Shown here piece by piece: positions 23,623-37,906 of a stretch of 64,000 nucleotides of DNA. The notes under the pieces were generated by a model. That model searched no databases. It was given only the letters and a program-made list of their open reading frames with translations, and was not told the origin of the DNA. The translations under genes and the position numbers were made by a program. Source of the DNA: Hymenopellis radicata (lineage: Eukaryota; Basidiomycota; Agaricomycetes; Agaricales; Physalacriaceae); contig JADNRX010000004.1 in NCBI GenBank assembly GCA_015501595.1, forward strand, positions 310,001 through 374,000, in the 5' to 3' direction. Every line of letters begins with the position of its first letter. Positions within the stretch are counted from its first letter, which is position 1.

Positions 23623-24834
23623 TGACACAGACCTGTGGAATGTGAGGTTGGAAATGCGGAAGAAAGAGGAGGTAGCACAGTTCGCCCACCCTGTCCAGTC
23701 TGAAAAAAACCGGTCTGCGAGTCGACCGAAGGACTCTTTGACCTGCCAAGACCATAGTCTCTTGAATGCGACATAAGTAGAAAAGAAGGAGTGGTTCTGG
23801 AAGAACAGAAAGTCGGTGATATAACTGTGGGGAAACAGGGAATGACGCCGAGTTATATATGAATGACCACGCCTGATGGATGCGCAGGCCGCTGTGGAGG
23901 AAGGCAAGAGGCGATGCGAGATGTAAACAATCAGGAACAGTCGGGCAACGAGGAAGACATGTACAGAAAGGCGTACGCCACGAGGCGGAGTGTAGTTGGG
24001 CAAGGGCGTAGGGCACGAGTCGGACGGCGCAGATCCAGGCTCGACAATAGTAAGGAAACGGACGGCGAAAACGATGTAGAGGGCGGGAGCTTTGCAGCCG
24101 CAGAGTCCCTCAAACTTATGGGAGGAAGCACAGCAGATGAGCTTTTTCAAGACAAGGTTGGCAGAGGATAAGACGGAGCTCTAAATGATTCGCCGTGGAC
24201 ACTCCCAGAATGCCTAGTAACACCGAGCAGCATGGCTAGAAATCGTGGGTACATATGTCACAGTTCGTAAAATGAAACGATCCCGTCCGTCGGCTGGGAG
24301 GCCACTCATAATCGATATTTTATCTGCAAATCAACTGCTATATCGGCACATCGCACTGGCGTCCGTCTACAGAGTGGATTGCCGTTATACGTACGATTAT
24401 CCTTCCTGCAGTGGACGATGCCGGACACAACTGTCCAAGCTGCTGTAATTCCGTGCTTAGCTGTGAGGGATCGGAATGATCGGGGCTAGTACGCGTTGCA
24501 GGCTAATGAACGATCGAGGCGCTGAGAAGAGGGTTGTAGCTAAGAACAGAATACGCGTCTGCTGCATGATGTAACGGCAAGCCAGAGCGGCCCTCCAACA
24601 GAACGGGCGGACATGCGTGGGGCATGCATGCTGCAGGGCAGAGACGATCGGTTGCGAACCTTTACCAACTTGACTGCCTGCAGCGACTGAAACGAGGGAG
24701 GAGAACATGAGATCAGCCACGTGGGAATTACCATATCGGGTGATTCCTGCTTGGGCTCTGTCATCGACGTCAGTCTCATCTCTTGTCCGCATCGTTCTTG
24801 TTATTTTGTTTATTTTGTTCGAGTCTGGCCTGCG
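23623..24834. other. Long divergent promoter, homeodomain gene and NDR kinase
   Basis: About 1.2 kb without a supported gene. On the minus strand a frame stays open over about 310 codons (24150-23212), but its 5' half is low-complexity and unlike protein; I take it as the 5' leader of the homeodomain mRNA. A pyrimidine-rich tract precedes the kinase start on the plus strand (24780-24820). Confidence 0.5.
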
Positions 24835-28214
<3,380 letters not shown>

Positions 28215-28509
28215 AATTCGCAGTATACCTCATGCATGACTCACTCTTTACCCATACCCTACAATTTATGATTCCAGCATTTTACTCACATGTCATACTA
28301 CGCCTTCGAGCGGTCTAATTTTTTGCATATTTAATGTAGTGCTTTTGTTGTATTGACTGGAAATGTGGCCAACTACGCTCATAAATAATAGTATAATAAT
28401 AATAAATGCTGTTACTGCTACAGTTACACGATGATACAAATGTGGAATAAATAAGTATGATTGTCAAGGGATAGACATGAAATAATAAATAGGAAGTGCA
28501 AAGGCTGGC

Positions 28510-29815
28510 CTAAGGCTGTCGGTGGGACCGTCGCCTTTTCTCGGGCGGCGCGTCGTTATGCAAGTCGTCGTCTGAACCGCATGAAAGACTGCGACTTCGA
28601 CGGGAACCTGTTGAACTTGCATTGGATATGATACTATCTCGGCGGCGAGACGGCTCGATAGATGACTGGGACGAGGCGGAATGTGGTGGGGTGGAAGGTA
28701 TTTCGCTGCCTTCGTCGCTGGAACTTTCCGCTTGGGCGGGAGCTTGTGTGTGTACACGGGCATGTCGACGCATGTTGCTCAGGACACTAAAGCTACGTCC
28801 GCAACCTTCAACAGTACAAGCAAAGGCTAGACAGCACATTAGCAATCTAAACATATCGAATCAGCAGTGTACTCACGTTTTTCTCCAGTATGACTGTTAA
28901 TATGAATCTGTACCAAGGTTAGCAGTTGAGAGAGAATGATAACGCCACGTCACCTTCAGACTGCTAGGACGGTTAAAACCCTTGCCACAGTACTTGCACT
29001 CGTACTTGAAAGCAGCAGCCGATGGTACATCGTCTTTGGTCTGTTGTACGTTCTGCACATATCGACGTTCAAATGAGGGACCAGACCTGAAGCGGGCGAC
29101 GGGTGTTGGATCATCGTCTTCCTCTCCCTTGTGACGCGCCTCAAACTCCGTAGAGATGGCCTTGGGAAAATTGCGCGTGGAACTCGAAGGTGGTCGCGCA
29201 TTGGCAGATATAAGAGTCCCCATATCTAATGAACGACGCTTCTCACGTGGAAGCCCGTAAGATATATCAGGATGCGTTGACCGACGTTCAGCTTTGAAGA
29301 ATGTCGGTTGAGTCAACGCCTCAGTGTAGAAGACATCCTGACTGTGACGCGTTTCATGGTGAAGCGAAGATGCCGAAAAGAGTGGTGTGCTTGGCCGGGA
29401 AGAGGACAGTGAAGCCCTGTATCCCAAGCTTGGAGTCTGCGGAGCTGAGGTTACAGACCGAGTCGTGTCGTGAGACGGTCTGTAAAATGATCCGAGATCC
29501 TAGCACAGCAAAGATGAATACCGCAACATGGACGGATAGAGATCCACAAACCATGGAGCCGTAACGTCTACCTCCGCTGTAACCCGACTCAATCCTAGCA
29601 TCAGGTTCCTGGTCCCTGACACTGAGCCGCGCAAGAGCGGCAGAAGGCGATTCATGCACCGTCCTTGGAGAGCCCGAAAGCTCAGCTACTAGACTGTATG
29701 AGCGCAATCATCCCACATTCTGTAGTAGAAACCACATACCCGCAAATAAGTCGCGAATCGGAGGAAGAGTCGGACGCGAATCCCTTGTTCCCTGATTTCC
29801 GAACGTGTACGACAT
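28510..29815 (-). CDS. C2H2 zinc-finger transcription factor
   Basis: Starts at 29815 (MSYTFGNQGTRDSRPTLPPI, followed by RDLF). Short introns join VAELSGSPRTVHES, DLGSFYRPSHDTTRS and a long Ser/Arg-rich exon (29427 downward). Two adjacent fingers are assembled over three exons: YECKYCGKGFNRPSSLK, IHINSHTGEK, then PFACTVEGCGRSFSVLSN with MRRHARVH. Ligand spacing is C-x2-C-x12-H-x3-H and C-x4-C-x12-H-x3-H, both complete, with a standard TGEK linker. The C-terminus is Ser-rich and ends with a basic stretch (EKRRRSHRQP). The TLPPIRDLF N-terminus is seen in other fungal C2H2 regulators. A nuclear DNA-binding role is secure; targets are unknown. Confidence 0.85.
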
Positions 29816-30323
29816 AACGGGGAGGGGAGAATGTTGTACTGTCCAAAGGGAAGAGGGAAAGCAAGGGGGCTATTATAAACACGCAAGCCAGTCTAGATTA
29901 TATGCAAAAGACCGGGTCACACTGGAGGTCCCTGAGATTCACCAATCGGATGAATGGTAATCTTGTTTCCAGGTTGGCTCGCAGTCGCCAGATGGAGTGA
30001 TTGGAGTGAAGGCACAGCCTCGGATGATTTCAACTTTGAACAGTGAACACGAACCGTAGGACGACGGTCACAGATATGATGAGTGTAAGGTAGGAATAGC
30101 AATTGATGTGTGTGATTGTCTATAGGATTCACTAGCTCTGAAAGCCCATCTTGTTTTGAAGACCAATGTTCCTGTTGAGAAATCGTTTCGCGTGCTGGAA
30201 AACCTAGGACACGTGGGACGAGTTTCAGGTAGCGCGTCGAACTCTGCAGGCATAAAAATGCAATTTCAACGGCCAAGTACATGATATGCGTTGGTCAGCG
30301 TCGGCTAAAGAGGGTAGAATTTC
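29816..30323. other. Upstream region of C2H2 gene
   Basis: About 500 bp between two minus-strand genes. A minus frame of 121 codons (30282-29917) exists but shows no family resemblance and lies where promoter and leader are expected. No repeat seen. Confidence 0.45.
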
Positions 30324-30838
30324 TCAGGCGTGAACGATTTCTGCAGGAGTCTTCGTTTTCAAGCTGACGGAATGCAATCCCTGCTCAAATTCCGGGGCAA
30401 GAGCAGCATATATCATACGGTGGCGCTGCATGGTCGCCTTGGATGGTAGTTAGAAGAGCTCGACCGAACAACTACAAGAAGATACCTTTCCGCTAAACGC
30501 ATCTGAAACCACCTCGATGGTAAAATCTATTACGCTTACTGTTGGTCAGTCAGACGGATGATTCAAATGGACATACGTGTCTCCATTTCGCCATCTGCTG
30601 CAGGATGATCGCGCATAGCGGCATGGTGACGATGCTGCCACGAATCGTTGCAGATAACCAACGATGATGGTTGCAAGAGAAATGTCAACTGTTTCGGAAT
30701 GATAGTTTGCTTGCCGTTTAAGCGTAAAGGAGGTAACAAAAGTCTTACTTTATCTCTTATTGAAGTCTCGAGAGGTCGAGAGGTCGACGCTGCGGCCATG
30801 CTGTAGAGTCTCCCTGTTTGAGCCAAAGCGCGAAACAT
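30324..30838 (-). CDS. BOL1: BolA-like protein, probably mitochondrial
   Basis: Four exons. The start (MFRALAQTGRLYSMAAASTS) is Arg-bearing and non-acidic, like a mitochondrial presequence. The BolA core follows: LQPSSLVICNDSWQHRHHAA (near 30630), then ETH joined by an intron to FTIEVVSDAFSGK, then QRHRMIYAALAPEFEQGLHS and LSLKTKTP-like VSLKTKTPAEIVHA, TGA at 30324. The conserved His of QRHR, the invariant BolA ligand, is present. BolA proteins work with monothiol glutaredoxins in Fe-S cluster handling; yeast Bol1 does so in mitochondria. The Bol1 assignment (rather than Bol2/Bol3) rests on the RHH loop and presequence and is likely but not certain. Confidence 0.88.
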
Positions 30839-31100
30839 GAGAGTAGGAAGATCGTGCCGGGGTAACTACAAACTGGTCAATCATCAACGACGATCAAACG
30901 TGATTACCTCAGCGTCACACGAGGTGGCTGTGTGCCTCAAAAAATCGAGTGTTCCCCCGATTATCCCACTCAAGTTCCTTAATCACACTATATAACGGGT
31001 TGACAACACCAGGCGCCTGAATCGAGGGTTCTAGTCACTACACAGTGGTACACTTGTATTACCCTAGTTCTATATTCATGCATCGTTTCGAAAATGCAGG

Positions 31101-32059
31101 CTACTCCTCCAGACGCTGGACTAAGAGAGAAGGGCGGGGTGTAGCCGCTTGATATATATAGAGAGGAATAAATCCGATGTAGTGGCGCCTGTCGTTGATA
31201 AGTCATCTAACTGCCATCCATGGCGTAACAACGAACAGCTTACCCTCCAAACCCTCCCACGAAGTAAACGCTCTGCTCCCGAATCAGCACAGAGCCCAGG
31301 CAGTAAGCGAGAGAAAAGGGACATACCTGTGGGTCGAACCGGGCCCAATACGACTGCAGGCAAAGCATATCAGAACATCCCAGCCATATGAAAGGGAGAC
31401 TAAAACACAAGCTTACAACATGCGCCCCACCCGGTAGCCCCGGCAGCCATTTTTTAGAGTCTGGGTGAGCCGAAAGATAGCATTCCTTGATTTCTGTTAG
31501 CTGGCCCATTTCGCTTGACTCCTTGAAGACGGTTATGTTTCCGAGTAATGACACCCTAGGCAAATGCGCTGCCGGGATTTCAGACGTGATGGATATCGAA
31601 ACAATGCGGGATTCAGAGGCTAGTATGTTCCGACTGTGTCGCGAGATTGGTAGAAAGAGCAGTGACAAGGACCCGTTCCTCAGGCAACTGTAAGGTCGTA
31701 GATCAATGATGCGCGCGTATAGTGAAGATCAAACCACCGCCCACCTAGCATAATACTCTTGCATTGAAAAAGGATACCCTCATGAAACAGCGTCAATCTT
31801 AGGTCCAACTTTCGCATAAGTAGTAATTACAACAAACCTGGCAAGTATGGATCGTCTTCAGGAAAGACAGTTGCCATTGTAGCCACAGAATTCACAGACG
31901 AATCGACCAGGCTTCGCGCTATGGCCGCTGTTTTCGAGATCATCAACGAATTATTGGAACCGGGGCTTCACGAGACGCACCTGCATCTTCGACAGTTTCC
32001 CATGCAGCTGCATATGACACGAAGAATAATGCCACTAGAACATGTACCAAGCGATTCAT
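31101..32059 (-). CDS. Secreted CREG-like / pyridoxamine-phosphate-oxidase-fold protein
   Basis: Start at 32059 with a clear signal peptide (MNRLVHVLVALFFVSYAAA). Exons then give AAIARSLVDSSVNSVATMAT, YPFSMQEYYASCLRNGSLSL, LFLPISRHSRNILASESRI, RVSLLGNITVFKE, ECYLSAHPDSKKWLPG, SYWARFDPQ, SVYFVGGFGG and RHYIGFIPLYIYQ, ending at 31101. The order of blocks matches the CREG family, a flavin-reductase-like split barrel that in animals is secreted and lysosomal and generally does not bind FMN. In fungi the role is not known. The reading frame is intact over at least six short introns; one intron uses GTTTGT as donor. It lies between BolA and DNA ligase in the same orientation, with only about 160 bp to the ligase stop. 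Confidence 0.85.
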
Positions 32060-32219
32060 CGAGAGTGAGTGAAGAGCGTGATCAAAGGGCGATGATGAGA
32101 GAGAGATGTTCTGGGCCCTGACTTGCGTGAACTTATCTTATCGGTCGAATCTTATCAAGAGATATCTGATAAGACTGAGAATCAGATCTACATGCTTCAA
32201 CTACTCTTCAACTACATTT

Positions 32220-35200
32220 TCATAGTGATACGTCGGATTCGTCGGGTTCACTCGTATCGGGATCTTCAAGGTCTCCGTTGTCTTCGCCCTGTAAATTACT
32301 TGCAATCCCAGGCTGGTTGCGATACATCTGCGAGAGGAATGACGGGGTACTCGCTTGCGATGTTGCCTTATCTGGGCGAAGTCTAATGAACCGAGGAAAT
32401 CGAATACTGAGGCCCTTTTCCAAAGCACTGGCAACGGATCCCTGGGCCGCAAGGGATACTGGACTCAAGGTGATACTAATAAACGTTAGGATCTGGTGTT
32501 TCAGAGTAAGGTTTAGACCTCACTCTGCGCCTCGTATCTCCCAAACCTCTTGAGGCTTGAAGTAGACCTGAGGTCGAAACCCTGCGAAAGAAAACTCAGA
32601 AGTCTGAACGGGCGCTCATCGATCATAGGATTACCGCCTAATTCGCACTCCCACAGTGGTTGGCGAGAACAGTTTGCGCTGTCTTCGAGGGAGTATCTGA
32701 CGGTGAGGTCCTAGAAAAAGCTACGTGATCAGTAAAAGGAACGAATATCCGTGTATCATTTAACCTTATAAAAGGCGTCAGAAAAGCCTTCTCAATTTGT
32801 CAACAACACTGGAGCCATCATCGTTCCAAAAGAGCGCACCTGACATACACTTGCAGACCGCTACAGGTCGGCCAGTGTCTATATTCCAAAGTCCAAGCAA
32901 GATTGGACTCCACCACTGCGCTTTCCGACCATTGCCATGCCAAGCACCAATTGGTACAAGATCAAGTGTATCGCCGATGCCAGCTACATAATCCTTCTTC
33001 AGTTTAATCCACGAGAACGTCCGCTGATCGACGTTATACTTGGCGGACAGTTTCTTCGACGGTGAAGTTGATGAGTTTTCGGGGTCGGAGACGCCACCTG
33101 AATCCAGTAACTGGGACAACCTTGAGCGCCAGTGTCATTACTTAGGATCTAACGAACCTTGACCATTAATCCCTCGCTTTGACTTTTCACGGCTGTGGCC
33201 CAAAATGCTTCCATTTCTGCGGACCCTTCAGCGCTGTCGCATCGTCTAACATGTGCAAAAGAGGCTAATCCTTTTGTAGGAGCTTCAATTGCTGGAAATT
33301 GTGCGTGTAGCAGAGCACGTCTAGTTCTGAAGTCATCATCTAACAAGTTCTAGAGCGTCATGTCAACGATCTATGTCCGATGATAGATGTACGAAGGTCC
33401 TCCCTACTTTTCCGTTGAGATGCATCACGTCAAAAGCAAAGATGCAGACAGGAATGTCGATATCTTGGAGACTAACTGCCTTACGAGCTCGCCCAGAGAG
33501 GTCCTGGAAGCTCTTGAGCTGTCCGTTGTTCGGATCGATGGCCACTATTTCTGAATCAATGATGGCAGATCTCAAGTCTGCCCCTTCGAAGATATGTGTC
33601 ATGGTGGCGACGACATCAGGATACTATAGTTAGACTAAGTGTTTAAGTCAGAACTTGCTGCGGAGATGCTGCTTACCTTGTTGGTCATATCCTCTAAATG
33701 GCGAGAAAATATGCTAACAGAGACGCGTCCGTCTCGGTTTTCGACGTGTACCTGAGCACGTTGACCATCGTATTTGAATTCGGCGCTGAACTCAAGATCA
33801 CCAAATCGTTCATATATCTCAGCAACAGAGCGGGCAGGAGTCCCCAAAGTCGGATGTAGTGGTATGCCTGCGAAACAACATTATTGATATGCGCATTACG
33901 AGAATGCTGCGAGCGACACTCACCGACAGTCAAGGGCACGGTTTCATGCAGAGTGGCAAAGCCGGAATCCATGAGAGCAGAAATGACGTGATCATAGTCC
34001 GGATGCGTGGCAAATACGCGTCGCAGTATAGAGTCGGCGCGCTTGAACTTATTTCTGAGTTCTTCTTGGGCGGAAGCATCGCCAGTTTCGATTTGCTGGA
34101 GGAGCGAAGGCGACGCGTACCACTCGGACTCCGTCATCATCTGATCAGAACTGACAGTCGAGTTGGAGGGAGCATTTAAGACCATAGCGCGAGCGAGCGC
34201 CGTCAATATCGATGTCCTGACTGCGCCCACGCGAAGATTTTGGGATAGTATTCGAACTAGAAATCGCGACTCCTCCCCACGCGTGGCGACCAATAGCTTT
34301 TCAACGAGTTTCTGCTTTTGCTTAGCAGCGCCCTGTCCTTTACAGGCTGCGATCCTTAAAAGCGTATTGTGCACGTCACAAATGGAGAGAGGAGCGTGAG
34401 GTAGGAGCGTGCGCATGTTAGATTTTGCCTCGAACGCAACATCGCCTGGGTCACCATATTTGTTGTATAGTTTGCGAAGGGCGGCTGATGTAAGACCTGA
34501 AACTTGTTGTAGCGATTGAGATATAGCAGACGGGCCCAAGCCCAGCTCTACTTGTGTGTATGGAGGGGACAAGGTGTTGGAGAGAAGATAAACAGCGGCA
34601 ACCAGCGAATGAGGATGATGAATCAAAATTATACGCATGAAATTGGTCAGGGCATTCAGTATGGCCGTGCGGGAGCGAGTTTTCCGTATTTCTGCGAGTG
34701 TATGGGCAAGGAATGTGAATCCAACAGGGCGGCTGTCCGCGGCATCCACGAACAGAGATACATCTGGAACAAAGCTCGCAACGTCCCGCGTCAGCTGCTC
34801 GTATGGAGGAGATTTCATCTGTGATGCCGTGCTGCATAGACCGATGACTTTTCCCGTCGTGTTGGTTTCGGCTAAATTGAGGGAAGCCACTGGACGTTCA
34901 ACTTGATTAGGCCCCTGATGCTTGGAGAGCAAGACTGTATCCGACACTTCTGGGTCAGAATCCAACAGGTCCACGTCAATAATTTCGGGGACGCGTGAAG
35001 ACGTAGGTCCTGGTGAAGCTACAGCTGCCGTCCGCGCGGCTTGTCTGTCTTTAGTGGGCGACGATGGACCAGCCCTGGGTTTGGCACGGCCTGGAGAGGA
35101 AAAGAACGACTCGAGGCTGGCTTGACCGGCATCTGAACGTCGTTTCTTATTCGGCGATGTAGAAGAGGTAGACACCCGTTTGGACATGAACGTACGGAGC

Positions 35201-35220
35201 AAAGGTGGATGCCGTAACAT
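32220..35220 (-). CDS. CDC9: DNA ligase I (ATP-dependent)
   Basis: Seals nicks in replication and repair. Read from ATG 35220: MLRHPPLLRTFMSKRVSTSS, then a canonical PIP box (QASLESFF, near residues 34-41) for PCNA binding, a disordered linker, the DNA-binding domain (LTNFMRIILIHHPHSLVAA; CDVHNTLLRIAACKGQGAA), and the nucleotidyltransferase core with the adenylation motif EFKYDGQRAQVH (33750-33790), FSRHLEDMTNK, SAIIDSEIVAIDPN, CIFAFDVMHLNGK, SEGLMVK and SWIKLKKDYV. The OB-fold end carries PVAVCKCMSG and RFPRFIRLRPDKAT. All six ligase motifs are present. The first 11 residues are basic/hydrophobic, and a second Met at 12 could give a nuclear form, as known for yeast Cdc9. The upstream gene ends only 9 bp before the ATG. 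Confidence 0.95.
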
Positions 35221-35229
35221 TGCCGGCGG

Positions 35230-35765
35230 CTAATCGTCTGTGGCGTCGCCACCAAAGGCTATCATCATCGTGTGTTTGTCTTGCAGCCCGATCTCGATGA
35301 GCTCAGAGAGTAAAACATGCTGGCTGTTGCTCTGTTTCGTGAGGGTTTCTTTAGCCTTCTCGTATGAATTCGAAGTCTGAGCTTTTATCCAGTTTGTTAG
35401 ACTTTGTGATCCTTGTTTGCCGACACCTGAGGCTGAAGGTTCATTCTAATATAGCTGTCGACAGTCGACGTGGGGACTCACCGCTACTAACTGCCCAGGT
35501 CGCCGATTTTCATATGATACATTTTGGGCTCTGTGAGACTGTGGGTCAACTGTAGGTAAGGAAGAATCCTCTTTGTGTGGTTAAGTTCCCTCACAATCCC
35601 CGCTCAATCCTGCAGATCTTGTCAGTATTTGTTGTACTTCTGTCTCTGAAACTGTTGAGCTTTCTTGCCTGTTACTATATCGGTCTTACGAACTGAATAG
35701 TGCGTCACCTTCACGCAGGTTCATTCTATACTAACTTGAAATAGAACCTGCAAGGCTGCAACCAT
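35230..35765 (-). CDS. Small gene abutting DNA ligase I, unknown
   Basis: No family recognised. Three exons can be joined by consensus introns. One reads RYSNRQESSTVSETEVQQIL (near 35680-35620), the next DPQSHRAQNVSYENRRPG (near 35550-35490), and the last NEPSASGVGKQGSQSLTN through SYEKAKETLTKQ and LLSELIEIGLQDKHTMMIAF to the acidic end GGDATDD, TAG at 35230. The helical C-terminus (KAKETLTKQSNSQHVLLSEL) looks like coiled coil. The start is uncertain; ATG at 35765 is a candidate but its frame is not proven, and an in-frame stop upstream of the first listed exon implies a further splice. Its stop is in frame with, and three codons before, the ligase ATG. Confidence 0.45.
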
Positions 35766-36204
35766 CGAAGGCAAACGCTGACAAACGCAGGGTACACCGG
35801 AAAGCCAATAGTGCCTTGATTCCAGCCTTTTGATAACTGGATCTCAGATTCCGGGCGGTCCCCCTTGCTCTGATGTTAGACCTTCTTAGATAATATCTGT
35901 GACCTGTCGAACTGGATCGCGATTTCTTTGCAACCAAGGCCGCAGGCTAACTTTCTTTAGCAGGCCGGTCAACGCGCGGAATTTGTTGTACTCCTGGAAT
36001 GTTTTTTGAGCCAAACTAAGTCACCAGGCACAAATGAATGGTATTTGAACTTGGCGTTGGTGAATATGAACTATCTTCAGATTATAGTCCGGCGTCACCT
36101 CTCGTGTCATTCTTGCCTATCTCGTCGATTACATCCTTCTGGACCCATAAACAGTTATATCAAGCGCTCGAGGACTCACTGGCCTTTCTTCCCCGACATC
36201 CACC
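35766..36204. other. Upstream region of C2H2 factor
   Basis: About 440 bp between the small minus gene and the plus-strand C2H2 gene. A minus frame at 35937-35731 (basic, 68 codons) might hold a 5' exon of the small gene but has no resemblance. The last 100 bp before 36205 are pyrimidine-rich, as in fungal promoters. Confidence 0.4.
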
Positions 36205-36996
36205 ATGTCTGAACATCATTACCCTTACTATCGCGGTCAGCCTCCCGCTAACATGACGGATCCTAGGTCTGGACAGGCGTACGCTTCAAATAGCGCGCAC
36301 ACATACTCGTCCTCGTCGTATCCTTCCGCGCAACCTCCGTACGACGGCGGCGTGAGTCGCGGACCGGACCCTTCATACACTTCCGATGGCCGTTATTCCG
36401 CGTCGTCAAACGCCCCATACTCGCACTCGCACGTCGCCGTACCCAGAGGCAATCCACAGATGCACAACTCCGCTCCGCCGCCTACACACGTCGGGCGCAG
36501 CTCATATGACTACCATCATGCACGATCGCCGGTATCCCCACATTCGCCTATGGGTCCCGACGCGCACATTTACGCGTCCCGAGGCACATCGCCGTATCAG
36601 CCATCTTCGCCAACCTATTCGCAGTATCCCCAGGCCTACTCCCCATCGCACGGGTACAGTCACTCCCAAGACCACGTTATGATTCCGCCCTACTCACAAA
36701 ACGTCCCCCTATCTTCATCGCCGCCATATTCGGATTATTCCCTCCCTCGTGCATTCACCTGCGACACATGCCCGCTGTCATTTCACCGTCAACATGACTT
36801 GAAGCGGCATGAAAAGACACATTCGGGGTCGAAACCGTACACCTGCAATGGCGGATGCGGAAAAACATTCACCAGAAAAGACGCGCTGAAGCGCCATCAG
36901 GTCTGTGTCTTGGCTCTTTTCCTAAAGCAGCTCGCTGATGTCAATCCATCACAGCTGGTTAAGAAATGCGGAACCTTCGATGACAGCTTGACTTAA
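36205..36996 (+). CDS. C2H2/C2HC zinc-finger protein
   Basis: Start at 36205 (MSEHHYPYYRGQPPANMTDP). About 180 residues of Tyr, Ser, Pro and His-rich sequence precede two fingers near the C-terminus: FTCDTCPLSFHRQHDLKRHE with C-x2-C-x12-H-x3-H, and YTCNGGCGKTFTRKDALKRH, followed by Q and, after splicing of a 54-nt intron (36901-36954), LVKKC. The second finger is then C-x3-C-x12-H-x5-C. Because the intron length is a multiple of three and contains no stop, an unspliced form would also be in frame and would lack the last Cys ligand in register. The linker SGSKPY is close to TGEKPY. It is probably a regulator; targets are unknown. Confidence 0.82.
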   Translation: MSEHHYPYYRGQPPANMTDPRSGQAYASNSAHTYSSSSYPSAQPPYDGGVSRGPDPSYTSDGRYSASSNAPYSHSHVAVPRGNPQMHNSAPPPTHVGRSSYDYHHARSPVSPHSPMGPDAHIYASRGTSPYQPSSPTYSQYPQAYSPSHGYSHSQDHVMIPPYSQNVPLSSSPPYSDYSLPRAFTCDTCPLSFHRQHDLKRHEKTHSGSKPYTCNGGCGKTFTRKDALKRHQVCVLALFLKQLADVNPSQLVKKCGTFDDSLT

Positions 36997-37255
36997 GCTA
37001 GCGTGGACGGATAGGGTGGCTTGCGCATTTGTATTTCTTTTCCCTCCGTTTTCGCTGGCGCCATCCTTGACCTGGAGTGAGAAGCAGCAAGTATTAATAA
37101 TGACGCGTACATCATGTTGCGACGCGTCACAGCACACGCAGAACCAGTAAGCTTGTAAAATTGTATTAATCCTATATGTACATCGCCATACACCTACGGA
37201 TACTCAGCCGGTGTTCAAACACTTTGTAGCAGGACGTACCAAATCAGAGCCGAAG

Positions 37256-37906
37256 CTAGAAAGCCTTTTCAAGGACCCATGCATCATGTGGTGCTATTTT
37301 CTTGTAGTAGTTGGCGTGTACGCCAACCTCTTGGAACCCGTGCCGTTCATAGAATTTTTTAGCGCTCTCGTTAGACACTTGAACGTGTAGATAAATTTTG
37401 TTGATTTTGCTCTTGTGGGTAGACGCAGTCGCGAGGATGAGGTCGAGGCTTTGGGAGCCCAGGGTCCTGGAACGATAAGGCTATTCCAATCGGCTTCGAC
37501 TTGCGCTGGGATCAATCGATACGAGGACTAACCGCAAGCACTCCCATTGTCATGAGATAGAGATTGGTCTGATCACCTTGGGTTTCGAAGCGACAACATA
37601 TTGTTCCAACTGTAAGCGCAGTTAGCTGTCCGCCGTAAGGCATATAGGAGCGCATCAAGCAAACCTGGAACATCATTGTAATAGACTGAATGAAAAGGCG
37701 CGTCAATATATCCGTAAGTGACGCCTGTGCCATTGAAACTAACCAAGTTTACAGAAATCTTCCAACTCTGGATTTAATATATCCTGATAGAACTTTTCCG
37801 AGTACTTGATTGGAAAAATGACGGAATTAAGCTTCCGCACGGTTCCCAAGTTGTTCGGCGTCAGAGAGGCGAATGAAACACGCGAAAGTGTGGCTACGGT
37901 CGACAT
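37256..37906 (-). CDS. NAA50: N-alpha-acetyltransferase, Naa50 type
   Basis: GNAT-fold acetyltransferase. Start at 37906 (MSTVATLSRVSFASLTPNNL), then RKLNSVIFPIKYSEKFYQDI, and after introns a beta-strand block CRFETQGDQTNLYLMTMGVL (near 37570) joined to APYRSRTLGSQSLDLIL, the acetyl-CoA loop, and IYLHVQVSNESAKKFYERHG. It ends NYYKKIAPHDAWVLEKAF with TAG at 37256. The MTMGVLAPYR and HVQVSNESAKKFYE motifs are diagnostic of Naa50/San. The expected RRxGxG/A loop reads RTLGSQ, slightly unusual. Naa50 acetylates N-termini starting with Met and associates with NatA; in yeast the homologue is thought to be inactive. An upstream frame extension starts with GTG and was not used. Confidence 0.9.

Noticed and set aside
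23212..24150. 312-codon minus-strand frame
   Set aside because: Its 3' half overlaps the homeodomain gene's first exon, while the 5' half is low-complexity and unlike protein; best explained as leader plus part of the real gene.
29917..30282. 121-codon minus-strand frame
   Set aside because: Lies in the expected promoter/leader of the C2H2 gene and resembles nothing known.
31330..31350. B-box-like GGTTCGACCC on the minus strand
   Set aside because: It encodes WARFDP of the CREG-like protein and has no A box at the right distance.
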